Assembly: GCA_023362775.1 (NCBI GenBank)
Contig: JALMGJ010000029.1
Span: 1,702,001-1,766,000, forward strand
Source: Charina bottae
Lineage: Eukaryota > Chordata > Lepidosauria > Squamata > Charinaidae
Length of the DNA stretch: 64,000 nt
Direction of reading: 5' to 3'
Shown: positions 12,401 to 23,492 of the stretch, in pieces
Layout: each line of letters begins with the position of its first letter
Numbering within the stretch: position 1 is the first letter of the stretch
Program-made: the position numbers and the translations under genes
Notes under the pieces: model-generated
Database searches by the model: none
Told to the model about the DNA's origin: nothing
The model's input: the letters and a program-made list of their open reading frames with translations, nothing else

Positions 12401-14766
12401 AGTTGAATAATTAAATTGCACATGATTGTAATTCTTTAAAAAAAATTTAGTAGTAAGAGACACTGAAACATAACAGCCCAAATACATTAGAAATGAAAAC
12501 TTTTTCCTCCCTGCCTTGTTACGTTTTTCTAAAATATGGGGTGGATTGAGGGTCAATTCATACTTCACAAAGGTTCTTGCACGTTACTATGTCTATTATG
12601 TCTATACGTAGTTGTAGTTTATGTCTACAGCTAAGGATGACTTAACTTATCTCACTCATGGGCTGGGGATGAGATGAAAGCAACAGTATGGGAACTCAGT
12701 AGGAAAAAAAGGTCAGTGTACATTTGTGCCAGGTTGGTGCAAGTGAGAATGGTGGAAAGAAGGATGTGTGTTAGTAGAAATGCACACCTCACTCCTCCCC
12801 CTTTCTTGCTGTAAGGGAACGCTTCTTCAAGACTGGATGAGGCAGCCCAACTGCAACAGAATGGTGTGGCAGCTTCAAAAGAGTAGAAAGAAGGAAAGAG
12901 AGTTGAAAGAAGAATGGGAGGCTGAAAGAGCGAGTGGGGAAGACTGGGAAAACATAAAGAAGCCAGAAGAGCACCTGTGGCAGCAGAGTGCCCCGCCATT
13001 GTCACAGAAATTCTTTTGCAGGCCTTTCTGACGATTTTTAATGCTCTCTCTGTTCCTCATGGGACAGCCTACTGGGTGTTTTACCCCCTGGGGCACTGGA
13101 GGGAAGATTCCGTAGGTAGGTCCGTGCCCAGGTGAAGCCACTGAAACTGTTGCCCTTGAGTTGGAGCAGCGTCCCATCTACGATAGCTGGCGCTTGGAGC
13201 TAATAACTCCCCTCCTCACTGCATGTTTAGGTCAACCTGAAGAGGAGATTTATATTTCTGTTAGAGGACTGATCCACCATGAAAGTAGCTAAGTTCTGTT
13301 CTGTTACAATCCCTGTTGGGAATTTGGCCTTAGGGTCATCTTTATGTTATTTTATTGTGTATTTTTTAAAATAAATCTCTGTTAATTGTATCACTTGTGT
13401 ATGCATGTAATTCCATCCCCCCTCCCCCCCTTTGGTCTTTGGCTGCAAATAAAATCAGGCCGAGCGCCCAGTAGATGTTAGCTCACCCCTGCGGTGCCGT
13501 TTGCACGGGAGGCCGAGGGCGCCGGCCACCACCAACCCTCAGAGCCCAGGGCGCTAGCAGCGTCGGGAGGCAGAGCTGCAGCACCAGAAAAGACAGCCAG
13601 AATCCCCCCCCCCCCCCGTCTTCAGCCTGATGGCCAGGGCGTAAAAAAGGGGCAGGGCTTTGATTGCATGGTTGCGGCCACCATCTGGAGTTTCTGACTC
13701 CCCTGCAGCCTGCCGGCTGTGCAAGCGTCAGAGGGCATGGCACGTCCCACCTCTTGGGAATGGAAGAGACTCTGGGTCCAGGTCAGCTGGGAAAGGCAAG
13801 AGCCTCAAAAAGCCACGGCCGTGGTCTAGAATAGAGTGTAAGTGACAGGCTGTAGGTGTGGGATAGAGAAGAAAGAAGATAGTACAGCGACAGTAAGAAA
13901 CAGGACATAGTGGTGAACCTATGGCAGAAATGAGGAAAAGGGAAGGAACAAAAAAGGCTGGGCTCTCAGACTTAATGGAAACTCTGTGTGTGTGCGTTTG
14001 TGTATAATTTTGGCACTAAAAAGCCCTGATTCCAGGATTTGTCTCCCCTCCAGCCAAGTTCGTCCCCATAGCCAAACCCAGCCTCGAACAGGGACAGCCT
14101 GCAGCCAGTCGCAGCCTTCGGAATCCTCAGGATCCCGGGAAAGCTCCTTGGGTTGCCTTTCAGCCGGAGGGGCTGCTCTTCCTGGGCCCCCCGGGAAAAC
14201 AGTCCTGGCAGATGGCTCTCGACCTTGCGGAAAGAGACCGACAAGGGAATTTTGGAGTCAGGAAACTAAACTGGGAGAACTAAATAACTTATGCTGACTT
14301 CTGCAGAAAATATTTTCCAACAGTGAGAATAACGAGTAATCATCGTCCAGGAAGAATTGTGGAACATTCACAGCTAGATATTTGTACTAAACCAAATGGA
14401 AACCTTAAAGTTTGCACTTTATAAAAAGTCTGGAACTGGAAAAATTAGTAGGCAGTAATGACCTAATAACGCCTACAATTATCCTCTCTAATTTCTTTGT
14501 TTTGTTTGAGGAACTTATTTCTTGTTTATTCAGTGGCTCTTTCTCATTTAAAAAGAAGCCCTCAAGGCTATTTATTAAAATGTTGAAAGTGTGTATTATG
14601 GCCTATGCAATATTTGCCTGAACCACAAAGGTTCTTTTTCATGCCACAATAAATCCCCAAAATCTTAATTTAAACCCTTATGTCTGGGCACCTCACTCAA
14701 ACTGAGACAACAATCTTTTCTTCTCCTTCTCTTGGTTACATGTTTTTTAAATAACAATCTTCCTGT
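9478..14766. other. No gene seen; contains GC-rich patches and homopolymers
   Basis: Over 5 kb with no coding region I can support. It holds a (GGT)n run near 10856-10872, a 14-G run at 12056-12069, a 14-C run at 13604-13617, and two GC-rich patches (about 11640-12080 and 13450-14240). Open frames there of up to 161 codons occur on both strands at once, as expected in GC-rich DNA with few stop codons. They show no domains. Confidence 0.5.
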
Positions 14767-14835
14767 TTAGAATATATTTATTGTTCAATTTATATCACCG
14801 CCCATCTCCCCCCACAAGGAGACTCTTATATAGTA
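14767..14835 (-). mobile_element. L2 LINE 3'-tail fragment
   Basis: An inverted L2 terminus: ATATTTATTG, TTATATCACCGCCCATCTCC, then AAGGAGACTCTTATA. Only the UTR end is present. Confidence 0.55.
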
Positions 14836-15289
14836 GGCACAAAGCAAGAATATAGGTTGGCCTTCCGTATGTAATAAAAAATGGTTCATTTTTCGGTGAA
14901 GTGAACACTTCCTTAGAATACCAGTCTATTTAAAGCTTTCAGAAACCTAGAATTGTGTAAACTTCAGATTTCTTATATCTGGTTACCATCTTCAGCCATA
15001 TGGGAGGGAGTTATCCTGATTTCACAGTATAATATTCTTGTCTTGTTTCACCCGGAGATTCCATTAAAAGACAGGCATAATTCTGTAAAGCAGAACATAA
15101 AAGGATAGAAATAATAGGACAGCTTTGGGTCACCTTATTCTTGGTAACCTTGAAGGAAACATGTCAAAAAAATTCCTACACCTGAGGTGTTTTTCAGTTC
15201 CTAACCTACACTGAAGTGGAAGTGGGGAAATACTGTTTGGCACGTCCTACATTTTCAGCACCAGCCCAAAGTCATTAGATATATCATTA

Positions 15290-15485
15290 GATATAGCTCT
15301 ACTATCAGTCTTTTCAGCACACTCATCGAAACTTGGTTCTTGTACGGCCACCGCTGCATCATCCGCATATATGAACATTCGCGCATTGGTCAGGCTTCTA
15401 ACACCAGATCAAACCACAGCTAAGCGGAAGATGAATCCACCAAAATGGTTGTTTTTACGACCAACCCTGACGATGATTTCAATAT
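15290..15485 (-). pseudogene. Possible reverse-transcriptase fragment of a LINE
   Basis: On the reverse strand, a short stretch reads MFIYADDAAVAVQEPSFDEC. It contains a YADD box in the spacing seen in RT palm domains. Upstream the frame is broken and no other RT motif could be placed. It may belong to the same LINE lineage as 43748-44469, but this cannot be shown from here. The call rests on one motif. Confidence 0.35.
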
Positions 15486-15680
15486 ATCTCATTAGACTGG
15501 CATGGTTAAGGCAAATGGGTCTTTGCAGTTAGCATACAAGACTATAGATAGGTCCTCTTTAAGCCACTTCCAGATCAGGTAGGCCCATAGCTAAACAAAG
15601 TAGGAATTTCTCTTTTTTTGTTTCACAATTTCAAAGAGTAGATAACTTGAAACCTCCCTAGCAGACCTCTTCTTCTAGGG

Positions 15681-15960
15681 CAGGGCTTTCCAAAGTGCCG
15701 CCGCTGGTGACACACCAGCGGCAGCGGCAGCGCGGTGGTGGCGCGCGCGCGCATGGCGGCAGCGCGGGGGGCGTGCGGCAGCGCACGCATGCACGGCAGT
15801 GGTGGCAGCAGCGGCAGCCTCCGCTAAAACGCGGAAGCACTGATGCCGCGCCGCTGCCGCCGTGCACACGCTCGCCGCCGCTTCTGGGTGGTGTAGCGAC
15901 ACACGACGCTGTGTGTGGCGACACACTTTTGTGTCGCGACACACAGTTTGGAAAGCTCTG
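15681..15960. mobile_element. hAT-type MITE, CpG-rich
   Basis: A 280-bp non-autonomous DNA transposon. The terminal inverted repeats are CAGGGCTTTCCAAAGTG at the left and CACAGTTTGGAAAGCTCTG at the right. The 8-bp target duplications are TTCTAGGG (15673-15680) and TTCTAAGG (15961-15968), differing at one base, which fits the hAT nTCTAnnn preference. The interior is very rich in CpG, with repeated GGCAGCG and GCGACACAC units. There is no transposase. The open frames on both strands inside it are artefacts of composition. Confidence 0.85.
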
Positions 15961-15968
15961 TTCTAAGG

Positions 15969-16599
15969 GGTTCCAAGTAAATTTACTTCTGCTAGGTTAC
16001 ACTCTCTAGTCTGTCCAGTTGGGGAGCTATGAGTTCTTCTGCTATGAAATTCTCCGTTCTGCCCATCCTCAGAAAATGGGAGAAAGGTGTTTTGTATCTC
16101 CCTGCCTAGAAATGCAGGGTTTAACAGATTGTGTGCCAATTGTGAAACACAAAGGATAGCAATGCAATCTTCCAGTCTTAACATAGGGAATATCTTGCAC
16201 ATGAGAAAGGTTTTAATGAAGAACAAGGTGAGGCAACAATCACACAGAAAGAATTCCAAATAGATTAGTATAGTCAGTCTAGCTAAATTTGTTACTTATT
16301 ACCAGCTTTTTTACATGCTCAAAGTTCATTCAGAAAGGATAGTTGGAGAGATACCATCTGAGCCTCCTACCTGGATGTTGTTAGGCAGGTCCTCCTTCCT
16401 CTTTCTTTCATTCTTGCCTTGAAATATGTCCTCAGCTTTATAGCAGTTTCTTTCTGTGGAAAATGACTGTCCACTCAAGTAAAATGCTCCACCTCTGATG
16501 TCCTGGGTTTAGCAAACAAATCAGAAAATTATCTACTGTGAAGGAATGTAGAACTGGCCTTGGCAATGGGGAAGGGATGAGTGAGATTACTCAATCCTG
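15969..16599. other. No gene seen; possible 5' flank or LTR of the following Gypsy
   Basis: No coding region is recognised. Because Gypsy gag-like sequence starts near 16600, part of this may be an eroded LTR. I could not find a matching second copy. Confidence 0.35.
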
Positions 16600-17003
16600 A
16601 GAAAGTGTGAGAACGAAACTCAAAATAATATCACCTTATTTGTTTGGTATAAGAGGGGACAGAGAGAAATTCTGGCAGGCGTTCAAGATTCTGCCATTCT
16701 ATCCTACAACAATTATTTATGGCATGTTGGCCAGTGGAGATTTCCTACAGATCAAATTGTTTTTGTTCTCAGTCTGCCGAAAGACAGGGCAGCCCGGTTG
16801 GCTGTGCCACTCCTCGAGGGCAATAATGCATGGTTGGATAATTACTTCATGCAAAGATTTAGAACTGCTTTTCATGACTCCAGCCAAGAAAGCAACAGCA
16901 GATCAGGAGATTTACAAGCTTAAGCAAGGAAATTGCCAAGAGTATCCAGTTGTATGCAAGAAATATACACTGGAATAATCTTGCCTTGATTTACCAGTTT
17001 CAT

Positions 17004-17946
17004 TTGAAATTGAATTATGTACAAATGATGAACATGTAATAGCAAAAATGTATAAACTTTTGTTAAGATTTGAAACAGAAGAAGAACAGTTTAAAGATTG
17101 CATGACAAAATGGGCTATTAATTTTGGATATAACATAGAGATGGACACTTGGGAAATAATGTGGGTAACTGGTATTAAATTTCCATTGTGTTCCACAATT
17201 TAAGAGAATTTTTTAAATAAAATGATATATCGTTGGTATATGGCACCCGATAAAATATCAAACATGTACAAAGATATTTCAAACCAGTGTTGTAAATATG
17301 AAAAACATGAGGGGACATTTTATCATGCATGGTGGACTTGTAAGAAAGCTAAGAAATTTTGGATACAAACTCTCACAATGATGCAAAGGATTTTAAAGAT
17401 TAATATTATGAAGAAACCAGAATTCTTTTTATTGGGACTTATGGACAATGAATTAGAAAAGGCTCATGTTAGATTGATTTTGTATACGGTAACTGTAACA
17501 AGATTATTGTGTGCACAATGATGAAGAATAAGGAAATCCCCACAGTGGAGGAATGGATTGTAAAAAAGGTCAAAAATTACAGAAATGGCAAAACTGACCT
17601 GTTTGGTCAGAGAAAAAACAACAAAATCTTTTTTTGAAAGACAGGAAACCTTATATGGACTTTTTGCTGAAAGAAGAAAGAAATGATATGATGATTTATG
17701 GATTTGAAGATTAGGAAAGATGTGGATTAAATGAGAGGTTGAAGGGATTTGTTTAACCTCTAAGAGGGAGGAGGGACATTAAGATTGTAATTATCTGTTG
17801 AAAAGAAGGTCGGAAATAATTTACATATTTCTTAACTTTGGTTTCTTTCTTTTTCATTTCTTGCACTTTTTTTGTTTCTTTTCTTTTTTTCAATTTGTCT
17901 TTTATTCTATGGGGAAAAAATCTTAATAAATACAAATAAAAGAAAA
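17004..17946 (+). mobile_element. L1 LINE 3' end with 16-bp target-site duplication
   Basis: A 943-bp, 5'-truncated L1 lies between two copies of GATTTACCAGTTTCAT (16988-17003 and 17947-17962). The encoded C-terminal ORF2 region is recognisable: AKMYKLLLRFETEEEQFK, NIEMDTWEIMW, then KYEKHEGTFYHAWWTCKKAK and FFLLGLMDNELEK. It is broken near 17205 and again at 17521. The tail is A-rich with AATAAATACAAATAAAAG. It sits inside the Gag region of the decayed Gypsy, so it inserted later. Confidence 0.9.
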
Positions 17947-18094
17947 GATTTACCAGTTTCATAAAGGATGGTCTGATGAATTAGTAAGGCAAGACACACC
18001 AGAGAATTTGAAAGAATTGTTTCAGCGTTGTGCATTAATCATAGGACAATTAGAGGAGTGGAGGAAATAAGGGAGGGATGGGTTTTACAGCCTT

Positions 18095-18295
18095 TTGTTA
18101 CTTCAAGCCCCCCCCCCCCCCACCTCCTTGGGCTCCAAGGCTGCAAAGCCCATGCAGATAGAAGCGATGAAAGAAATACAGCTTTTTGCCCTTTTAGATT
18201 CTGGTGCAACACTGGATTTCATTGATAAGACTGCAGTGCATCAGTCTGAGTGCCCCACCCGGTTAAGAGAACCCTCTGCTAATAGGGACAATTGA
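18095..18295 (+). pseudogene. Gypsy aspartic-protease remnant
   Basis: A 66-codon open frame carries FALLDSGATLDFIDK, with the catalytic aspartate of the DSG triad encoded at 18197-18199. It is the retropepsin domain of the Gypsy copy described above. A 14-C run at 18108-18121 just upstream is a likely site of frame change between Gag and protease. The flanking polyprotein is lost. Confidence 0.7.
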
Positions 18296-19359
18296 CAGGC
18301 TCTCTTGGAGCAGGTCCTGTTTTGCAACATTAAACTCCTCTGCAGATTAAAATGAAAGAACGTTCCGAATTCACGCCACTCCCTATCACAGCTTCCTCAC
18401 CTGTCTGGCTACATATTCAGAACCCAGATATCCACTGGGAGCAAGAGACAATTTGTTTTCCCTGTCCAGAGTGTCAACCCCACCATTAGCAGGAATATCA
18501 ATGTTTTCCTTCTTTATGTCCCACACCACTGTCTGAACCTTCCTCTTTGCTGGAGAAGTACAGAGATCTCGCTGGGGGGAAGAGGGGGCAGCTGCTTGCT
18601 CCTCTCTGGCCGGTGGCTGTGCCATCAACTTAAAACCTGGATCCCAGATCCCAGCTAAAAGGCAGGATCCCATGTCGATTCAAAAGTTAGCTACTTTAAA
18701 ACAGTTTCTGGACAACAATCTGAAGAAAGGATTTATTCACCCTTCTACATCTCCAGGATCTGTGCCTAGATTTTTTGTAAAAAAAGAAAAGTAATGCATG
18801 GAGAGCTGTGCATGATTATAGACCTCTGAACTCTGTAGCCATTAGGGACCACTACCCACTGTTTTCTTATGTCAGAGCTGCCGGACTGCCTTCAGAAGGC
18901 ACACATTTTCACTATATTGGACTTGAGAGGAGCTTACTGTTTGATACAAATGAAAGAGGGCCATGGATATTTAACAGCTTTTGACACCCTGTGTGGCAAA
19001 ATTGAATGATGCTAGCGCAAGTAGCTCTTGCTGAAAATTTATGTAGGGTGGAGCTGATGATGTTGGAAAACATTTGCGGCACTCCTTGCAACTGTATCCG
19101 GAAGGAGGAATAACCTTGAGGAACCAGAGGAAGAGCCGCAACCAAGGCACCAGCCAGATAAACGAAATCTGAGTGGGGCAGCAATATGATCTGAGAAAGC
19201 ATCTCAGACATGACCATCCCTAGTTCTCTTGAAGATAAAGGGAGGAGGGTGGAAACACGTCCAGACTTGCAAGATTCTGTTAGTATAGCTTTATAATAAA
19301 AGTAGTATTAGCATTCATAACTCTGGTTTCCTAGTCTGGCCTACCTTGAAGGGCTGACA

Positions 19360-19860
19360 GCAACACCAATGGATCATTTATGGAAGTTTGTGAAATTCCA
19401 TTTATGAAATGGAAGGGTTGTGGTTGCAGATGTGTTAATCCAGTTTGGTTGTTGGGTTTTTTCTAGGCCTGGCCCAGGTTCCCAAGAGACCACTGTCAGG
19501 CTCCTTGGAAGTCTGTGGCAGGCCCTCCGTTTGTGGCTACGAGCACCTAATCGGGTGTGCTAATGACCTTTCCTCCCCAAAACTGAGCATGCCCTCTCAT
19601 TCTCTGGACATCAAATTAAATAGGGTTAATAGCCCAAATTTAATAGCCATCTTGGCTAATCTCATGAAGGGGGCAGTTTCGATAAGGTGTTAGAATAGTG
19701 GAAAAGGGTTGCCTGCCTGGCGTTAACATCACCTGCCGGGACTTCTGAGCTTGGGCATTGGGCTGTCAGGTCAAGTAGCCAAGCTTCAGGTGGGTCCAGG
19801 GGTTCTTAAGGTAAAAGCTTGTGGGGAGGGAGATACGTATTCAGAAAGTGTTACGGGAGA
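19360..19860. other. No gene seen
   Basis: Unique-looking sequence; nothing recognisable. Confidence 0.45.
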
Positions 19861-19861
19861 G

Positions 19862-20091
19862 CTCGTCTGGTGCACCGTAGTGGTTCAGGTGCAAGACTAG
19901 GGGCGGGAAGACCCCAGTTGTAGTCCTGCCTGAGGCATGGAAACCAGCCGAGTGACTTTCCACCCAACCCACTTTCCAGGGTTGTGTGGTGGAGAAAACA
20001 GGAGGAGAGAGAAAGCATTGTTTACGCCACCTTGAGTTGTACAAAATAAAGGTGGGATAGAAATCTATAAATAAATAAAATGATTTAACTG
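19862..20091 (+). mobile_element. tRNA-derived SINE
   Basis: The A-box-like head CTGGTGCACCGTAGTGGTTC is followed by a degraded B box (AGTTGTAGTCCTGCC) and the CCGAGTGACTTTCC block. The 3' end reads CACCTTGAGTTGTACAAAAT, then AAGGTGGGATAG and a (TAAA)n tail. It is full length in layout but diverged. Confidence 0.7.
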
Positions 20092-21485
20092 GAGATGCAA
20101 AGCCCTGTTTTTCAGTTTTGTAGCTAATGCCAAGGGGCAGAAACAATGGGCAAGGAGGGAGGGTGCGTCTTTTAGAAGAAAATAGGGGGTAATGCCGGCA
20201 TGGGTGCAGCAACCTTTCTAGCTAGGAATTACTTGCGTGGAAAAGAGAGTGAGCCCTCTAGTGCCATGGGGTTACAAGAAAGTCGTGCCCAAGGCAGAAA
20301 GCCAGCCGCCTCTCTTCCGAGGGAGCGTCTCGGTGGTGAGCATGGAGGCCCCGGTCTGGTCGTTCGGACCCTCCAAAGCTGACTCAGTTCTGGGCAGAGG
20401 GGAAAGTGGCTGCAGGGCTGGATTGGCTTTCGGGGCCTCCGCGTTGAGGTTGACGGTCTCGTGCGGAGCTCCTTGAAGAGTGAAAGCAGGAGGGCCCACA
20501 GCCTCATCCTCCGCCCTTCCCGAATAGGAAAGAATTGCGCGCACCGCCCACAGCAGAGTCTTTGAGGTCATGCAAGACGTTTGCAAGCCGAAAAGAGAAA
20601 AAGAAACCCGGCCAAAGTCCCCTGTGTAGGTAAGATTAGCAAATTATGGCAGACATTATCATGGGCTAAATGCCGTCTTGGTCCCAGAAAAGCTCTTGGA
20701 AAACTCTCCTCGGCCTTTGCTCTGCTGCACTACTTCCTCTGCCCCATCGTTTGTCAGTTTTGCCTATTTAATTAATCCTGTTTTTCTAAAGCAATAACCC
20801 AAAGGATGTTGTATTAGAGCATCATGAAAAACTGGGATTAATCTGAGGCAGAGTTTATATCTAGGGACAGTGGAAAAATTAGCTCACTGCAATTTATAAT
20901 GCAGACTGATATGATCAATAATCCGCAGCCCCCGGCATTTTGGACCAGGGAGAACCAGATTTTAGTTCATCCTCCTCCATGGAAGTTTACTGGGGGACGT
21001 GGGCTAGACACTCTCCCTCAGCTTGCCCTACCGCACAGGTTCGTTGTTTGGGGGATGAAAAGGAAGGACGATCCCCAAGCAAGCTGTCTTGAACTCCTGG
21101 AAGAAACATGGTCTACAGTATATGTAGGGTATGTCTATGAAGGTTCTCAGTCATCCAGGTGGAACAGTCTGTGGCTTGAATCATGTCAACTGGATTTCTA
21201 TTTATCTATATATGTAGGGTAGAACTCTGGTTAGGAATCCATTGTTATTTTTTTTCCTAATGTCCTGAAAAACTTCTTGGCTTTAAAATATATCTTTTAA
21301 AATGTGTCCAGAATTTTGAGAAAAAAGTGCATGCACCTCTTTTGAAAAATTAATTTAATTAATTCTCTTTCTTGGTCATTCTCTTTCTGCATTAAATTAA
21401 TTTTTCAAAAGAGGTGCATGCAACTATATCATGCAAAATTATTTGGATACAAAACAGTAATTTATTAATCCCTAGGTTTTCAAGA
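20092..21485. other. No gene seen apart from an inverted repeat
   Basis: A GC-rich patch at 20230-20560 has overlapping open frames on both strands and no domain. The only structured element is the inverted repeat at 21328-21422, listed separately. Confidence 0.45.
21328..21422. repeat. Perfect 32-bp inverted repeat with 31-nt spacer
   Basis: The left arm (21328-21359, starting TGCATGCACCTCTTTTG) is the exact reverse complement of the right arm (21391-21422, ending AAAGAGGTGCATGCA), with 32 of 32 positions matching. The spacer 21360-21390 is pyrimidine-rich (CTCTTTCTTGG...CTCTTTCTGC). Pairing stops abruptly on both sides. It could be a fold-back element, a hairpin RNA precursor, or a sequencing or assembly fold-back. 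The sequence alone does not decide. Confidence 0.85.
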
Positions 21486-21561
21486 TATTTTTATTTATTT
21501 GTTTATTTCTCACATTTCTTCACCGCCCATCTCGCCAAGCGACTGGGCGGTTTACAATTCA
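21486..21561 (-). mobile_element. L2 LINE 3'-tail fragment
   Basis: A separate inverted L2 end (TTTATTTATTTG, CACCGCCCATCTCGCC, GACTGGGCGGTTTAC) next to, and outside, the tail of the larger L2 that follows. It therefore records a second insertion event. Confidence 0.65.
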
Positions 21562-22737
21562 ATTATTTATTTATTTATCAAATTTATTTATTTATCAAAT
21601 TTTATCACCGCTCATCTCCCTCAAAAGAGATTAAAATCATAAAAACAAGTGCATCATATAAATATAAAATATTAAATCCCAGATGGACAAACAAACAATC
21701 TCAATAAAATTCCTCGGGGCCACATCATGGCGCCACCACCCCCGTGATTGACTATCCCCCCTCCCGCCCTAAGCGAGGTGACAAAGCCAAGTCTTCACTC
21801 CCTTTCTGAAGGCCAGGGGAGTGGGGGCCTGCCTCACCTCTGGGGGCAACATGTTCCACGGGGGGGGGGGGCATGGCAGAGAAGGCCCTCTTCCTGGACC
21901 CTGCCAATCGATAATCTCTCATGGACAGGGTCCATAACATGCCCTCTCTGCCTGACTGGGTGGGACAGGTCAACGTAATGGGGGTGAGGCGGTCCCTCAG
22001 GTAACCTGGACCCATGCCATGTAGTTGGGCAAAGGCTCCCCTAGCCACGGCTGCCACCTGCTCTTCAAGCAGGAGTCATGAGTCCAGGAGAACCCTCAGG
22101 TTCCACACAGGATCTGTCTAGGGCAGTGCAACCCCATCCAGAACCAAAGATGGTAAGTTCCTGGATGCCGAGGAGCCCCCAACCCACAGCCACTCCATCT
22201 TATCAGGGTTCAGCTGAAGCCTGTTGTTCCACATCCAGACCCCTACAGCCTCCAGGCACCAAGCGGGTGGTCACAGCATCACTTAAGTCACCCAGGATGG
22301 AGATGTATAATTGGGTATCATCAGCATATTGATGATATCTCACCCCGTGGTGACGATGATCTCACCCAGTGGTTTCATTTAGATGTTAAAAAGGAGCGGA
22401 GAGAGTACCAAACCATGTGGCACCCCGCAAAGGAGGGGCTGTGGGCCGGATCTCTCACTCCCTATCAATACCGATTGGGAACGGCCCTGGAGGAAGGAGG
22501 TGAACCAGCGCAAAACCGCGCCACTCACCCCCAACTCCCTGAGCCGACCCAAAAGGATACCATAGTAAGACCATAAGAACACTATTCAGATGAGCACAAA
22601 CGCACTGCAGCAACCCAGAACACCAGAAAAAGGAAATAGACCACTTATATAGCATCTTCCAGGAAAATGGATATCCACGCAACTTTATCAAAAAGTGCCT
22701 GAGCACTCAACCCACCACAGCAAAACCAACAGAAGCT

Positions 22738-23454
22738 ATGAAAAGGATTACACTGCCATACATCAAAAACATCTCAGAAACTAATAGACTGTTACAACCA
22801 CATGGCATCACCATAGCACACAAACCAACCAAAACCCTTCAGAACATCGTAAGTAAACCAAAAGACCCAGTAGCCCAAGAAGAAAAAACAGGAGTTATTT
22901 ACAACATACAGTGTAAGGACTGTAACAGCCATTATGTAGGACAGACTGGCAGAAGACTAGCAGAACGCATCCATGAACACCAACTAGCAGTCAGAAGACA
23001 TGATGAAAACTCCTTAATCTCACAACACATGGACAGACTTAACCATACTTTCAACTGGGAAACTGTGAGCATCTTAAACCAAGCCAAATCCAAAAATGCT
23101 AGAGAATTCCTGGAAGCTTGGCACTCAGACAAAGCAGCCATCAACAGACACATAGAGGTAAACAACATTTACATACCATTCATAAGAGACAATAGAAAAG
23201 CCAGAAGACCAGAACACCTCTTGGCCAGCAATCAACAAGATAGGCAAAGATTAACAGCAAGATTAGCAGCAGAGGAGCAATCAAACAACACAATAGACCC
23301 TAATCAAGGAACTATTAACTCAGTCAATCAACCAAGCAGCAAACAACAACCCAATCAAGGTACTACCAAGGAGAGTACAACACCCCCACCCACACAGGCA
23401 AGACAAGCCAGGTTATATAAACAGAGAGCAAGTTCCACTCCCTTTTCGCACTGA
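22738..23454 (+). CDS. Penelope GIY-YIG endonuclease domain (C-terminal polyprotein fragment)
   Basis: An uninterrupted 238-codon frame. Residues 1-50 (LPYIKNISETNRLLQPHGI) are the linker between RT and nuclease. Residues 52-85 hold the GIY-YIG fold start GVIYNIQCKDCN, then YVGQTGRRLAERIHEH with the catalytic arginine region. A CxxC-like pair (CKDC) sits between the two motifs, as in animal Penelope elements. HTFNWETVSI and REFLEAWH follow. The last 70 residues are Gln/Asn/Thr-rich and unstructured. In an active element this domain nicks target DNA for reverse transcription. The start given is the first ATG in the fragment and is not the native start. No host gene is implied. Confidence 0.9.
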   Translation: MKRITLPYIKNISETNRLLQPHGITIAHKPTKTLQNIVSKPKDPVAQEEKTGVIYNIQCKDCNSHYVGQTGRRLAERIHEHQLAVRRHDENSLISQHMDRLNHTFNWETVSILNQAKSKNAREFLEAWHSDKAAINRHIEVNNIYIPFIRDNRKARRPEHLLASNQQDRQRLTARLAAEEQSNNTIDPNQGTINSVNQPSSKQQPNQGTTKESTTPPPTQARQARLYKQRASSTPFSH

Positions 23455-23492
23455 AGATGTTGCCTAGCCTGGCAATGAAACGTCTGCAAGAA
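23444..23492 (+). ncRNA. Hammerhead self-cleaving ribozyme (Penelope type)
   Basis: The conserved core is present in order. CTGAAGA (23451-23457) fits CUGANGA. Stem II pairs TTGCC (23460-23464) with GGCAA (23471-23475) around a TAGCCT loop. GAAA follows at 23477-23480, then CGTC at 23481-23484, giving the very short stem III and the GUC cleavage site typical of Penelope hammerheads. Stem I can form between TTTTC plus GCA before the core and TGC plus GAAAA after it. All core nucleotides are intact. Cleavage is predicted after the C at 23484. Confidence 0.8.

Larger units (their letters stand above)
16600..19359 (+). mobile_element. Decayed Ty3/Gypsy retrotransposon, split by an L1
   Basis: Pieces of Gag, protease and RT follow in the right order on the + strand. 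Gag-like text lies at 16640-16980 (GDREKFWQAFKILPF, YKLKQGN). It resumes after an inserted L1 at 17963-18070 (ENLKELFQRCALIIGQLEEW). A protease motif LLDSGAT lies at about 18191-18211. The RT start lies at 18760-18990 (RFFVKK, HDYRPLN, ILDLRG, IQMKEGHGY). All parts are broken by stops and frameshifts. Everything after the early RT palm is missing. Sequence at about 19030-19359 looks like an LTR end (poly-A signal-like AATAAA then ...GGGCTGACA), but no partner LTR was found. Confidence 0.75.

Noticed and set aside
15658..16009. Overlapping Arg/Ala/His-rich open frames
   Set aside because: They coincide with a CpG-rich MITE, and all frames are repeat-derived.
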